A stretch of 64,000 nt of DNA from Weissella hellenica (GCF_005405545.1 NZ_BJEG01000010.1:1-64000); one strand, 5' to 3'; shown: positions 50,149 to 60,245, counted from the stretch's first letter. Translations and numbers: made by a program. The notes: generated from the sequence alone by a model not told the origin.

Positions 50149-52468
50149 ACAAGCACATATTGTTGGATTTGGGCAATTTAGTCAGCAAACCTTTAATTTT
50201 GTGCAAGGATTACAGGTTGTGCAAGGGTTAAATGAAGCTGGGAAAACCACGTTACATCAATTCTTATTTGATATGATTTTTGGTTTTCCTCAAGCTAAGG
50301 GGCGTAAGATTAATACGTACGAACCTTTAGATAAAGGTCCTTACGGTGGTCGGATTCAATTTGAAGTAGCTAATCAATTATATGAATTAGAGCGATTAGG
50401 TCGAACACAAACAACCACGACATTAACAGCGGTCGCTACGGGACAAATTTTTGCAGATCCAGAAGCAATGTTGACCAAGTTATTGGGGCCTGTTGATCGT
50501 GAATTATATCTAGCAATTTTTAGCTTTGATCAGGAAGCGTTAATGGCCATTTTTTCGCTCAAACCAGATGATTTTGCTGCTTATTTACGCACTTTGGCAA
50601 CACCAGGCGCACAAGATTGGCTGGATGTCGCCAATCAATGGGAAAAGAATGCCACAACTAAATTTGGGACAACCAAAACGGCGCATCGTGAAATTAATCA
50701 GTCTTTGGCGCAATTAAAACAACAGCAGCAACAACTACAAGTTACGATTAGCCAACAGCCTTCATTGGATAAGTTACAAGCAAATGCCCAGTCATTAACC
50801 CGCCGTTTGCAAAGTTTGCAGCAGCGACAAGCGCAAATTCAAAGTCAGATGACCCATCAACAAGCCCAAATGCATTTATTACCGGTCTACCAACGATGGC
50901 ATAAAATTACACAGCAAGTACAAGCAGTCGGCAAGCCCCTAGATTTAACAGTTGCTGATGAGGCCGAGCGTGTGCGGCAACAATTGGCATCATTAGATGA
51001 TATGATGGTCACGACAGCTATCACAAAGCAACAAGTTGAAAGCGCTAATGATGCGATCGAAAAATTAGAAGAACTTGATCAAAAGCAGGCATATCTAACG
51101 AAGCAACAGACAACTGCAATGCAGGCGCAAGCAGATGTCTTAGCAAAGTATCATTGGCAGCAACTACCACCGTTATTAACAGATGACCAAAAAGCAAAAC
51201 TGAATGGTCAATCAGTTAAGGCTGAATCTACTGATAATAAAAGTTTGATAATTGCAGCGATAATTGGTGTTGTTATATTAATGGTGACGTTAATGACTAA
51301 CCATATTGTGACTGGTGTTTTCTTGTTGATTATTTGTTTGGTCTTTGGTTGGTGGTTTGGTCAAAACAAAAACAAGCCGACAACTAGTACTCAAGCAAAT
51401 CATGTATTGCCAGATGCTTATCAACAAATGACTGTTACAGATATTCTATCAGCACAAAATGACATCAAAAAAGTAAATGATTTATTATTAGCAACAAACC
51501 AAACATTCCAAGATCAACAAGCGATGTTATCAGAGTTAGTTGATGTGAAAGTGTCATTAAGTTGGTTAGGCGAAGGGTTATCAGCAAAAGACTATCGCAG
51601 TCGTTTAATGGCAGTGCATGTGCAACAAGAGACGATGGGCCAACAGCAGTTACAGCGTCAGAATTTGCAGCAAACCTTGCAAACGTTATATCAAAAATTG
51701 GGTGTTAAAGATGAAAGTGCATTGCGTCAACGCCGTGATGCACAACGTCAAGTGAATGATTTGCATCGTGAAGCTGATATGTTAGCAGAACAATTACAAG
51801 GTGCTGATATGCATGAATTAGCAGCACAGGATGCTATTAAGAATCAGCCGCAGTCTACATCAGAAAATCAAGAAATATTGCAACGGATTCAGCGTGAAAA
51901 AGCGCAAGTCAATCAACAACTAGCTGAGGTTAACGTTCAGTTACAAAATTTACAGACGGATACGTCAATTGAAAATCAACAACAAATGGTTGCTAATCAA
52001 GTGACGATGGTGAATCAACAGTTAAAGCAATATTTTGTCGATCGATTAGGGAGCGAATGGATTCGTCAAGCATTAAACGCAGCCATTATTGATCGACTAC
52101 CAAATTTGTTACAACAAGCCAGTGTTTTATTTGCACGTTTGACAAATAATCACTATCAGTCAGTACAACAAACAAAAACTTTATTAAAAGTTGTGCGCAA
52201 TGACCGTAAAGTGTTAGGGGTTAATCAGTTGTCAAAGGGGACAGCTTCACAATTATATGTTGCCTTACGACTTGCTTTTGTGCTTAATGTTGCTAGTACG
52301 TTGCAATTACCGTTATTAATTGATGACGCATTTGTGGATTTTGACGATCAACGCCGTGACGCTATGATGACAGTGTTATCAGAGTTAGGCACAGATGACC
52401 AACAAATTTTTTATTTTACTGGCCGTCTGGTTTCAGGTGATAATATCATGACATTAACGCAGTCATAA
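50138..52468 (+). CDS. yhaN: SMC/Rad50-like ATPase with membrane segment (YhaN)
   Basis: A 776-residue ATPase: Walker A GLNEAGKTTLHQF (near residue 32), two long Gln-rich coiled-coil stretches (about 180-350 and 430-640), and Walker B LPLLIDDAFVDFD near the C-terminus, preceded by the signature-like QLSKGTASQLY. Between the coils are two adjacent hydrophobic helices (about 368-411), so the hinge is probably membrane embedded. ATG 50138 is preferred over ATG 50129 because AGGGG sits 8 bases before it. Partner of YhaO. Confidence 0.88.
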   Translation: MWIKQAHIVGFGQFSQQTFNFVQGLQVVQGLNEAGKTTLHQFLFDMIFGFPQAKGRKINTYEPLDKGPYGGRIQFEVANQLYELERLGRTQTTTTLTAVATGQIFADPEAMLTKLLGPVDRELYLAIFSFDQEALMAIFSLKPDDFAAYLRTLATPGAQDWLDVANQWEKNATTKFGTTKTAHREINQSLAQLKQQQQQLQVTISQQPSLDKLQANAQSLTRRLQSLQQRQAQIQSQMTHQQAQMHLLPVYQRWHKITQQVQAVGKPLDLTVADEAERVRQQLASLDDMMVTTAITKQQVESANDAIEKLEELDQKQAYLTKQQTTAMQAQADVLAKYHWQQLPPLLTDDQKAKLNGQSVKAESTDNKSLIIAAIIGVVILMVTLMTNHIVTGVFLLIICLVFGWWFGQNKNKPTTSTQANHVLPDAYQQMTVTDILSAQNDIKKVNDLLLATNQTFQDQQAMLSELVDVKVSLSWLGEGLSAKDYRSRLMAVHVQQETMGQQQLQRQNLQQTLQTLYQKLGVKDESALRQRRDAQRQVNDLHREADMLAEQLQGADMHELAAQDAIKNQPQSTSENQEILQRIQREKAQVNQQLAEVNVQLQNLQTDTSIENQQQMVANQVTMVNQQLKQYFVDRLGSEWIRQALNAAIIDRLPNLLQQASVLFARLTNNHYQSVQQTKTLLKVVRNDRKVLGVNQLSKGTASQLYVALRLAFVLNVASTLQLPLLIDDAFVDFDDQRRDAMMTVLSELGTDDQQIFYFTGRLVSGDNIMTLTQS

Positions 52469-52480
52469 TAGGGGGATATT

Positions 52481-53446
52481 TTGACAAAAACATTAAAAGA
52501 ATACCAATTGGATGAACGTGTCGATACATTTGCATTGTTAAAATCAGTTGAAGTGCGAATGACACAACAAGGCAAGCGTTATATGGCTTTGCAGTTGGCT
52601 GACCGTTCAATGACCATTAAAGGTATGAAGTGGGATGCGACTGAAGAGGAAGTATCAAAATTAAAAGCTGGCCAAGTGGTTTACATGCAAGCAGTTCGCC
52701 AAGCTTATCAAGAAAAGCCACAATTAAAAGTGTTGGCAATTCGGCTGGCACAAGCTGGTGAACCACAAGATGCAGCCGACTTTGTTGTGGCAGCGCCAAT
52801 GAAAAAGCAAGAAATGGCAGATGAAGTATCAGCCATTATTTTCCAAATTACAAATGCCAATTGGCAACGCATTGTCCGGCATATTTTAAGAAAATATCAA
52901 GATGCCTTCTTACAATTTCCGGCTGCAAAAGCGAATCATCATGCTTTTACGGGTGGGCTGGCATACCATACACTATCAATTGTGCATTTAGCCCAAGCGA
53001 TTGTTAAACAATACGAACAAGTGAACGCGAGTTTGTTATATGCTGGCGCATTATTGCATGATTTGGGTAAAGTGATTGAATTATCAGGTCCTGTGGCAAC
53101 ACAGTACACAACAGCTGGGAGTTTGATTGGGCATATTGTGCTGGTTGATGAAGAGATTGTCTTAGCAGCAACAGAATTAAAAATTGATTTACACAATGAA
53201 GACATGTTAGTGTTACGACATACTGTATTAGCCCATCATGGTTTGTTAGAATATGGTTCACCAGTTCAACCAATGATTAAAGAAGCTAATATTTTACATC
53301 AATTAGATGAGTTAGATGCTGGTATGCAAGCATTTGATAATGCACTTGAACAAACGACGCCTGGTGAATTTTCACCTCGTCAATGGGCTTTAGATAATCG
53401 TAGTGTCTATAAACCAGAAAGTGCTAGTTTCAATAGTGAAACATAA
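52481..53446 (+). CDS. yhaM: 3'-5' exoribonuclease YhaM
   Basis: A 321-residue protein with an N-terminal OB-fold (about 18-95, including MALQLADRSMTIKGMKWDA) and a C-terminal HD metal-dependent phosphohydrolase domain with HDLGK (near 193) and further His/Asp ligands (HTVLAHHG). Homologues are 3'-5' exonucleases with roles in RNA turnover. Start is TTG at 52481 behind AGGGGG, 12 bases after yhaN, so the three yha genes form one operon. Confidence 0.9.
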   Translation: MTKTLKEYQLDERVDTFALLKSVEVRMTQQGKRYMALQLADRSMTIKGMKWDATEEEVSKLKAGQVVYMQAVRQAYQEKPQLKVLAIRLAQAGEPQDAADFVVAAPMKKQEMADEVSAIIFQITNANWQRIVRHILRKYQDAFLQFPAAKANHHAFTGGLAYHTLSIVHLAQAIVKQYEQVNASLLYAGALLHDLGKVIELSGPVATQYTTAGSLIGHIVLVDEEIVLAATELKIDLHNEDMLVLRHTVLAHHGLLEYGSPVQPMIKEANILHQLDELDAGMQAFDNALEQTTPGEFSPRQWALDNRSVYKPESASFNSET

Positions 53447-53462
53447 AAGTAAATTATTTTCG

Positions 53463-53500
53463 TGATAACGTTTGCAAAATGTAATTTTTTTACATAAAAT
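53463..53500 (+). promoter_or_regulatory. gntK promoter with overlapping cre site
   Basis: A cre-like sequence, TGATAACGTTTGCA (53463-53476), matches the TGWNANCGNTNWCA consensus at all but one defined position. It overlaps a -35 box TTGCAA (53472-53477), spaced 17 bases from -10 TAAAAT (53495-53500). CcpA bound here should repress gntK when preferred sugars are present. Confidence 0.72.
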
Positions 53501-53549
53501 TAATAGTGAAGCAATTACAAAATATTTAAAGATGTGAGAGGAAATACTA

Positions 53550-55082
53550 ATGGATTATCTAATCGGAGTTGACTTAGGAACAACGTCTACTAAAGTAGTC
53601 TTATTTGATACTAAGGGACATGTTGTATCTAGTGCAAATAAAGGATATAAGTTATATCGTGATGCGCCGGATATGGCTGAAGAAGATTTAGATGAAATTT
53701 GGGAAGCTTTTACTGATGCTATGGCACAAGTTACACGTGTTGCTAAGGGTGGTAAAATCTTAGGGGTCTCATTCAGTTCAGCAATGCACTCTTTGATTGC
53801 CTTTGATGAAGACTGGCAACCATTAACACGTGTTATTACTTGGGCTGATGCACGTGCCGTTAAATATACAGAAGAATTAAAAGCAAATGGTATTGGGCAA
53901 GAAATTTATAGTAAGACGGGAACACCGATCCATCCAATGGCGCCTTTATCAAAATTACTTTGGTTAAAAGCTGAGCATGCGGATATTTACAATAAAGCAG
54001 CGCACTACCTAGGTATTAAGGAGTATTTATTTAACCGTTTGTTTGGTGCAAACCGCATGGATTATTCAATTGCTTCAGGTACTGGTTTGTTCAATATTTT
54101 CGATCTAGACTGGGACAAACAAGCATTGTCAGTTACTGGTGTTACTGCAGCACAATTGCCAGAACCAGTGGATCCATACACAATTGAGACTGGTATGAAT
54201 AAGGCGTATGCTGCTGAAATGGGCTTGGCTGTCGATACGCCATTTATTTACGGTGCTGGTGATGGTCCATTGTCAAATTTGGGCGTTAATGCTATCCAAA
54301 AGGGTGTTGCAGCCGTAACAATTGGTACATCAGGGGCTATTCGTGTCGTAACTGATGCACCTAAGATTGATCCAAAGGGACGTACCTTTACGTACGCCCT
54401 TGATAAGGATCACTGGGTAGTTGGTGGACCTGTAAACAACGGGGGGGACGTCTTCCGTTGGGCGCGTGATAACATGTTTGACTCAGAAAAATCAACGGCC
54501 GAACTATTAGGGATTGATTCGTATGACCTACTAACAGAAATTGCATCTAAGATTCCAGCTGGTGCAGATGGTCTATTGTTCCATCCATATCTAGGTGGCG
54601 AACGTGCACCTATTTGGGATGCTAATGCACGTGGTTCATTCTTCGGTTTGACGCATAACCATACCCGTGCACATATGGTTCGTGCCGTCCTTGAAGGTAT
54701 CATCTTTAATATTTATATGGTTTCACTTGCACTAGAAGAAGTTGTTGGTGATTTGACGGCTATTCAAGCGACCGGTGGTTTTGCTCGTTCACCGCTATGG
54801 CGTCAAATGGCTGCCGATATCTTTGAACAACCAGTTACTGTGCCGAAAGCATTTGAATCAGGGGCCTTAGCAGCGACTGTTATGGCACAAAAAGCATTGG
54901 GACTGGTTGATAACTTGGAAGTTATTGGCGATATGGTTGGTGAAGCAAATACGTACCAACCAAATCCAGACAATTATGAAGCATACCGTGAATTGAGCCC
55001 AATTTTCATTCGTTTATCACGTCAATTACAAACAGAGTATTCAGCAATTGCTGATTATCAACGTAAGCACATTAAGAAATAA
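53550..55082 (+). CDS. gntK: Gluconokinase (FGGY family)
   Basis: Phosphorylates D-gluconate to 6-phosphogluconate, which enters the phosphoketolase pathway. The 510-residue FGGY kinase has IGVDLGTTSTKVVLFD at the N-terminus, the sugar-binding segment MHSLIAFDEDWQPL, and the C-terminal GERAPIWDANARG and QATGGFARSPLWRQMAAD motifs. Closely related kinases act on xylulose or glycerol; gluconate is preferred because a GntP-type permease lies 7.7 kb downstream and both genes carry cre-like sites. AGAGGAAA precedes ATG 53550. Confidence 0.88.
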   Translation: MDYLIGVDLGTTSTKVVLFDTKGHVVSSANKGYKLYRDAPDMAEEDLDEIWEAFTDAMAQVTRVAKGGKILGVSFSSAMHSLIAFDEDWQPLTRVITWADARAVKYTEELKANGIGQEIYSKTGTPIHPMAPLSKLLWLKAEHADIYNKAAHYLGIKEYLFNRLFGANRMDYSIASGTGLFNIFDLDWDKQALSVTGVTAAQLPEPVDPYTIETGMNKAYAAEMGLAVDTPFIYGAGDGPLSNLGVNAIQKGVAAVTIGTSGAIRVVTDAPKIDPKGRTFTYALDKDHWVVGGPVNNGGDVFRWARDNMFDSEKSTAELLGIDSYDLLTEIASKIPAGADGLLFHPYLGGERAPIWDANARGSFFGLTHNHTRAHMVRAVLEGIIFNIYMVSLALEEVVGDLTAIQATGGFARSPLWRQMAADIFEQPVTVPKAFESGALAATVMAQKALGLVDNLEVIGDMVGEANTYQPNPDNYEAYRELSPIFIRLSRQLQTEYSAIADYQRKHIKK

Positions 55083-55114
55083 AATAATTTTTTGAGTTTG
55101 GTATTTAAAAAGAC

Positions 55115-55152
55115 AAAGCACTTCAGTTCAACAAGAACTGGGGTGCTTTTTT
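55115..55152 (+). terminator. Rho-independent terminator after gntK
   Basis: AAAGCACT-CAGTTC and GAACTG-GGTGCTTT pair around AACAA with one mismatch; six T residues follow. Confidence 0.88.
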
Positions 55153-55286
55153 GCTAATAAATTTGTTTCTTTATGATAATCAGCGGAAAATTTTTTAAAC
55201 ATTTAAAAACAAATCATCAGGTTTAAATAATTTAATATTAAAATAAGAATTGTTTTTGGGAAATTAAAGGGAGGCTTTCGGTTTAA

Positions 55287-56297
55287 ATGAAAAAGATAAA
55301 ACACAAAAAGAAAATTCTGAGTGGCACAATTATTGGTTTAATATTAATTATTACAATATTTAGTTTAACAAGTTCAAAAAATACGAAAAGCGATGAAAAA
55401 GGCTATAAAATCACAAAAGTCACAAAAATATCACCTTTTATTGTTACTGGAAAAATTAAAGCAACGCGTACGCAAGTTGCGACACTGCCACAGGGAAAAG
55501 TACAACAAATTTTAGTTGATAACGGCGCACATGTCGATGCAGGTCAAGCTTTGGCAACAACATACAGTCAAGTGAGTCAAAATAACATGGACGATCTTAA
55601 TCAAGAAATAGCACAACAGCAGCGTAAAGTGACGGAGCCTAAACGACAGCTAGATTTGGTAAAGGGTCAAGATGACCAAGCGAGGCTTTCTGAGGTACAA
55701 GCTAGTTATAATGATGCGAATGATGAATTAACCAATCTACAAACGAAATTACAACGGGGACAGTCTAAAGTAAACGGGACAGCGATTGCACCTTTTGCGG
55801 GGACAGTTGCTATTGATTATACAAAGATGGGTACACCAAGCATTACGATTTATGGGGATGATTTAATTTTTAAAGCAAATGTATCTGAATACGATTATGA
55901 TAAATTACAATTAAATGCGAATTTGAAAGTTACGGCGTTAGCTTCTAAAGAAAGTATTGCTACAAAAATTAATTTTATATCAAATGAACCAGCAGCAACC
56001 AGCAAAGCTAACGATGCGAAATATGAGTTTACGGCGCCAATTCATAATCATTTTATGAATGGTCAAACGGCACGTGCATCGGTTGAGCAGGCAGGGCTAT
56101 CAATACCAACAACATGTGTTAAAAAACAGGGTGTTTATGTCGTAAATAAAAAACATGTTGTGTCATTTAAGGCGATTATTGGTAAGACCGAGAATAGCCA
56201 CTTTAAAGTTGAAAAAGGCCTTCGTGCAGGGCAATCAGTTATTGTAAATCCGGATAAAAGCTTGCGAGATGGCAGTAAGGTTAGTGTAGATGATTAA
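55287..56297 (+). CDS. MacA/YknX-like exporter adaptor protein
   Basis: A 336-residue membrane-fusion protein: a Lys-rich start and one membrane anchor (about 9-28), a lipoyl/barrel-sandwich half-motif near GKVQQILVDNGAHVDAGQ (residues 71-88), a short coiled-coil hairpin (about 105-160), the second sandwich half IAPFAGTVAIDY, and beta-barrel regions to the C-terminus. It should link the ABC exporter encoded next to the cell envelope. AAAGGGAGG precedes ATG 55287. The ATPase gene starts within its last 8 bases. Confidence 0.87.
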   Translation: MKKIKHKKKILSGTIIGLILIITIFSLTSSKNTKSDEKGYKITKVTKISPFIVTGKIKATRTQVATLPQGKVQQILVDNGAHVDAGQALATTYSQVSQNNMDDLNQEIAQQQRKVTEPKRQLDLVKGQDDQARLSEVQASYNDANDELTNLQTKLQRGQSKVNGTAIAPFAGTVAIDYTKMGTPSITIYGDDLIFKANVSEYDYDKLQLNANLKVTALASKESIATKINFISNEPAATSKANDAKYEFTAPIHNHFMNGQTARASVEQAGLSIPTTCVKKQGVYVVNKKHVVSFKAIIGKTENSHFKVEKGLRAGQSVIVNPDKSLRDGSKVSVDD

Positions 56298-56970
56298 ACT
56301 AGAGGCAATTAATAAATCATATCAACAGGGAAAGTCTGCGGTGCATATTTTGCATGATATTAATTTAAATATTTCTGAAGGTGAATTAGTCGCCATCATG
56401 GGTCAATCAGGTTCGGGAAAATCTACGTTAATTAATATTATCGGTTTTTTAGATGATCAATTCGAGGGCAATTATTTTTATAATGATTTACCGATTCATG
56501 ATTATAAACGGTCACAATTTTCTAAATTAAGGAATAGTAACGTCGGTTTTGTATTTCAAAACTTTAAATTAATTAATAACTTAACGGTCCAAGAGAATGT
56601 TGGACTACCGCTTTTATACGCTGGTGAAAAACGAACTAACATAAAAAAACGAGTTACAGAGGTTTTACAACAGGTCGGGTTGCCAGGCCTTGAAAAAGAA
56701 TTACCCAAGAATCTTTCTGGTGGGCAGCAGCAGCGAGTATCAATAGCACGAGCAATTATTACTCATCCGCAATTTTTAATTGCTGACGAGCCGACCGGTG
56801 CCCTAGATAGTCAAACTTCTGCTGAAATAATCGCTCTTTTTAAACAATTAAACAAACAACGAAATACAACAATTATTATGGTCACACATGATGAAAAAGT
56901 TTGTCGTCAAGCAACGCGCTTAATTCAAATTTTAGATGGGCGGATTATTTCTGATGAAAAGGTGGTATAA
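56290..56970 (+). CDS. ABC exporter ATPase (MacB/LolD type)
   Basis: A 226-residue ATPase with Walker A GQSGSGKST, Q-loop FVFQNFKLI, signature NLSGGQQQRVSIARA and Walker B FLIADEPTGALD, followed by TIIMVTHD. This is the classic MacB/LolD-type subfamily that pairs with FtsX-like permeases. It overlaps the adaptor gene by 8 bases and is followed after two bases by the permease. Confidence 0.93.
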   Translation: MIKLEAINKSYQQGKSAVHILHDINLNISEGELVAIMGQSGSGKSTLINIIGFLDDQFEGNYFYNDLPIHDYKRSQFSKLRNSNVGFVFQNFKLINNLTVQENVGLPLLYAGEKRTNIKKRVTEVLQQVGLPGLEKELPKNLSGGQQQRVSIARAIITHPQFLIADEPTGALDSQTSAEIIALFKQLNKQRNTTIIMVTHDEKVCRQATRLIQILDGRIISDEKVV

Positions 56971-56972
56971 CT

Positions 56973-58172
56973 ATGATTTTTTTTGAATTAGTTAAGACTG
57001 CATGGCAATCGCTAAAAACTAATCCTAAACGTAGTCTGTTAACAATGGTCGGTATCGTAATTGGTGTGAGTGCTGTTATTACAATTATGTCATTAGGTAA
57101 TGGCATTAAAAATAAAATGTTATCACAGTTTCATTTTACGGCTGATGGTAACATGACTGCTCAGATTGATTTTCATCAAAACGATGGCGTTAGTATGGGG
57201 AAACAGGGCTTTAATGATGTTGACATTAATTTGATTAAAAGTCATTTTGCTAAAGATATTCAGAAAGTGAAAATTGATCATTCTGATATGAGTTCAGGAA
57301 TTAACCTGTATGGCAATCTAGGTAACCGAAATAAACTTTTTAGTGTCGGATTAGTTAAGGGGCATTCTACTAAATATGACATTGTAAATGGTCACAATAT
57401 TACAAATAAAGATAATGCAAATGGTCGTCCTGTTGCTTTAATCAGTAAACATCTTGCTCAAAAGGATTATGGTAACGGTCAGCATGCAATCGGTACTAGT
57501 ATTGAAATTTCACATCAAACATATGAAATAGTAGGTACATTTGATCACCGACAAGGCAATTTTTTGGATAGTGAGGTTAATGTTATTTTGCCTAAAACCG
57601 TGTTCACAGCTTCAGATGGGGCACAAAAAGGGGATTCACTACGTATCATTTTTAAAAAGCATCGTGATGTTCAGACCGTTGCTAAAAAGATTACATCATT
57701 TTTAAAAAAGCATGGTCAAAGTAAACATGATGGTAATTATACCTTTATCAACATTGGTAAGGAATTACGTCAAATTAAAATAATGTTTAACGCGTTAACT
57801 TACTTCATTAGTGCTATTGCTGCTATTTCTTTATTTATTGCAGGTATTGGTGTTATGAATATGATGTATATTTCAGTATCAGAGCGAACACAAGAGATTG
57901 GTATTCGCTTAGCTATGGGAGCAAAGCCTTGGAATATAACACGACAATTTTTACTTGAGGGAGTAATGTTAACGCTAAGTGGCGGTTTGATCGGATTTCT
58001 ATTCGGTTGGGGATTGGTTAACATGATATCGACACTATCCCCATTTAAAGCAACGGTTACCTTAGGTTCATTTTTGTTATCAGTCGGTATTTCTTCGGCT
58101 GTTGGAATTGTTTTTGGTATTTTACCAGCGCGTCAGGCGGCTCTTAAAAATTTGATTGATACCCTAAGGTAA
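56973..58172 (+). CDS. ABC exporter permease (MacB/FtsX type)
   Basis: A 399-residue permease with an N-terminal helix (about 20-42) in the family motif KRSLLTMVGIVIGVSAVI, a large extracytoplasmic domain (about 50-270) and three C-terminal helices with ISVSERTQEIGIRLAMGA, the FtsX/MacB coupling signature, and GILPARQAALKNLIDTLR at the end. With the two preceding genes it forms a tripartite exporter likely to move peptides or lipids. The cargo is unknown; no bacteriocin gene is visible nearby. Confidence 0.92.
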   Translation: MIFFELVKTAWQSLKTNPKRSLLTMVGIVIGVSAVITIMSLGNGIKNKMLSQFHFTADGNMTAQIDFHQNDGVSMGKQGFNDVDINLIKSHFAKDIQKVKIDHSDMSSGINLYGNLGNRNKLFSVGLVKGHSTKYDIVNGHNITNKDNANGRPVALISKHLAQKDYGNGQHAIGTSIEISHQTYEIVGTFDHRQGNFLDSEVNVILPKTVFTASDGAQKGDSLRIIFKKHRDVQTVAKKITSFLKKHGQSKHDGNYTFINIGKELRQIKIMFNALTYFISAIAAISLFIAGIGVMNMMYISVSERTQEIGIRLAMGAKPWNITRQFLLEGVMLTLSGGLIGFLFGWGLVNMISTLSPFKATVTLGSFLLSVGISSAVGIVFGILPARQAALKNLIDTLR

Positions 58173-58194
58173 AAATAATAAATTGATAAACACG

Positions 58195-58242
58195 TAAAGT
58201 CTGTGAAGCTAGTCATTTTGATTCAGCTAAACAGTCTTTTTT
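58195..58242 (+). terminator. Rho-independent terminator after the exporter operon
   Basis: AAAG-CTGT-AGCT and AGCT-ACAG-CTTT pair with small mismatched interruptions, and a T-run follows. Confidence 0.75.
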
Positions 58243-58329
58243 AATAATGTTAATTAATGATATTTATTTGTCATAAAAAAACGACCATGATATTGTATAA
58301 CTAGTTAAAAAGGGAGTAGGTATTGATTA

Positions 58330-58797
58330 ATGGGACAGCAGTTACCTGAAAGTATTAAATCAGTATGGCGTTTGCAAGCGTCATTGAATTTATTAATTGA
58401 AATGATTATTATAGTTGGCATGTTATGCGGCTTTTATTTTTTAAAGTGGCCAATGTGGATTGTCGCAATTATTGCCGCAATTTTTATTATTTTTTCAATT
58501 GCGGAGTTTATTTTGATTTCGTATCGCTATCAATTTTGGCGTTACCAGATTTCAGATCATGATGTTGAAGTGACAACGGGCTTTTTTGTTCGGAAGACGA
58601 CGGCCGTGCCAATTTTACGAATTCAAGATGTTACCCTATCTGCAGGGCCATTATTGCAATTTAAAAAATTACAGTCGGTTAAGATTCATACTGCAACGGC
58701 GGTTCATGAAATTGGTGGGGTTGACCATCAAACAGCAACCAGTTTAAAAACAAAAATTATGGACCTCGCAAAAGAGGAGGATGTTTATGACAGCTAA
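58330..58797 (+). CDS. PH domain membrane protein, YdbS-like
   Basis: A 155-residue protein with two close membrane helices (about 20-65) followed by a bacterial PH-like domain (bPH2; YQISDHDVEVTTGFFVRKTTAVPILRIQDV). It matches the YdbS half of the YdbS/YdbT pair, which in Bacillus protects against some antimicrobial peptides. The next gene overlaps its end by 11 bases. Confidence 0.82.
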   Translation: MGQQLPESIKSVWRLQASLNLLIEMIIIVGMLCGFYFLKWPMWIVAIIAAIFIIFSIAEFILISYRYQFWRYQISDHDVEVTTGFFVRKTTAVPILRIQDVTLSAGPLLQFKKLQSVKIHTATAVHEIGGVDHQTATSLKTKIMDLAKEEDVYDS

Positions 58798-60232
58798 GCC
58801 GAAATATTTACATCCAGCAGCAATTGTTGTATTTTTAACGCAGGCTGTCAAAGAGTGGTGGATATTGTTGGTTTTGGGAATCGCTAATCGTTTATGGTGG
58901 TGGCTTTTGTTAGCGGTATGTTTAGAACTAATCATCGAAGTGATTCGTTACGCAACATTTACTTATACATTTGATGAACACGAACTTGTGATTAAGCGGG
59001 GCTTAATTAATAAACGGCAATCACATTTAACTTACCCTAAGATTCAAACTTTTCAAACAAAACAATGGTTTTTCATGAAGCCTTTAGGTTTAGTGAGTTT
59101 AAAAATTGAAACGTCTGCACAAACTAATAATCGTGCAGAGGCTAATTTACCAGTCATTAGCATAGCCGAAGTTGATCAATTAGAAAAATTGAAACAAAAT
59201 GCTGCAAGTCATGTAATGACGACTGAAAAAACGGTTGATAATGATGAGACCGTGTCACAAGGGCAGGAAAAAAATAAGAAGCAACGCTATCAAATTAAAT
59301 GGCATGACTTGAATTTATATGCTTTAACATCTTTTAGTATCGTGCCCATTTTATTGGGACTTAGTGTTGTTTATAATCGGTTAGAGGAAATGCTACCAGA
59401 TGGCTTTATGGATAAAATTTTTGAAAGTTTTGGCCAACGAACGAATCAGGTAATTTTTTTGGATATTCTGGTGTTGCTGCTACTAGCAATCCTTGCTTCA
59501 TATTTTTTTATTGTGCAACGATACTATCACTTTGAAATTACAACACAGGGCGAGCAATTAACGACACAAAAAGGGTTATTTCAAACTGATCGGGTGACTG
59601 TTCGTTTGAATAGAATTCAAAGTATTGTTTTTGTACAATCTTGGTTACGACAGCTATTACACTTAACGACAGTTCAAGCATTAGTTGCTGCCAATGCCTC
59701 TGATAATGAAAAAAGTGGTGATGTGGTTGTTATACCAGTTGTACAAAATAAGGCATCATACGACATTGCACAGCATTTCATCAAATGGCTAGCCGTAGGC
59801 CATGATAAGCCAACAGAATGGTTACAGGCTAGTCACCGTGGTAAATGGGCAATGATCCGTAATGTTGGGTTACCAGCATTAGTGATTAGCGTGATTATCT
59901 GTATTTTGTGGTGGCCATATGGCTTAGGTTCTTTAGTTTTACTACCACTAGCTTGGGCTTTAGGTAGCTACGCTGGTCATACAACCGGGGTAGGCATTTT
60001 ACAGCAAGATATGTTACGAATTCAAATTGGTCATTTTTTTGGTAAAAAAACTTATTATCTCCCAAAGAAAAATGTCCAATCTTGTCAGATTAAGCAAAGT
60101 ATTTTTATGCGACGTACAACGCTAGCGCATTTAATGATTAGAGTGCGTAATGGGGACGTCGAAACTGTACTCGAAGTTCGTTATTTACCACTGCAGGATG
60201 CTCATAAAATTTACAGTTGGTTTACACAATAA
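58787..60232 (+). CDS. PH domain membrane protein, YdbT-like
   Basis: A 481-residue protein with three bPH2 domains: about 62-130 (YTFDEHELVIKRGLINKRQS), about 245-330 (FEITTQGEQLTTQKGLFQTDRV) and a C-terminal one (about 400-475), separated by pairs of membrane helices. This is the YdbT layout. ATG 58787 sits 6 bases from GAGGAGG; ATG 58781 would abut the site. With the YdbS-like gene it is probably an envelope-defence pair, an inference from homologues. Confidence 0.82.
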   Translation: MTAKPKYLHPAAIVVFLTQAVKEWWILLVLGIANRLWWWLLLAVCLELIIEVIRYATFTYTFDEHELVIKRGLINKRQSHLTYPKIQTFQTKQWFFMKPLGLVSLKIETSAQTNNRAEANLPVISIAEVDQLEKLKQNAASHVMTTEKTVDNDETVSQGQEKNKKQRYQIKWHDLNLYALTSFSIVPILLGLSVVYNRLEEMLPDGFMDKIFESFGQRTNQVIFLDILVLLLLAILASYFFIVQRYYHFEITTQGEQLTTQKGLFQTDRVTVRLNRIQSIVFVQSWLRQLLHLTTVQALVAANASDNEKSGDVVVIPVVQNKASYDIAQHFIKWLAVGHDKPTEWLQASHRGKWAMIRNVGLPALVISVIICILWWPYGLGSLVLLPLAWALGSYAGHTTGVGILQQDMLRIQIGHFFGKKTYYLPKKNVQSCQIKQSIFMRRTTLAHLMIRVRNGDVETVLEVRYLPLQDAHKIYSWFTQ

Positions 60233-60245
60233 GCTAGTAAAAAAG

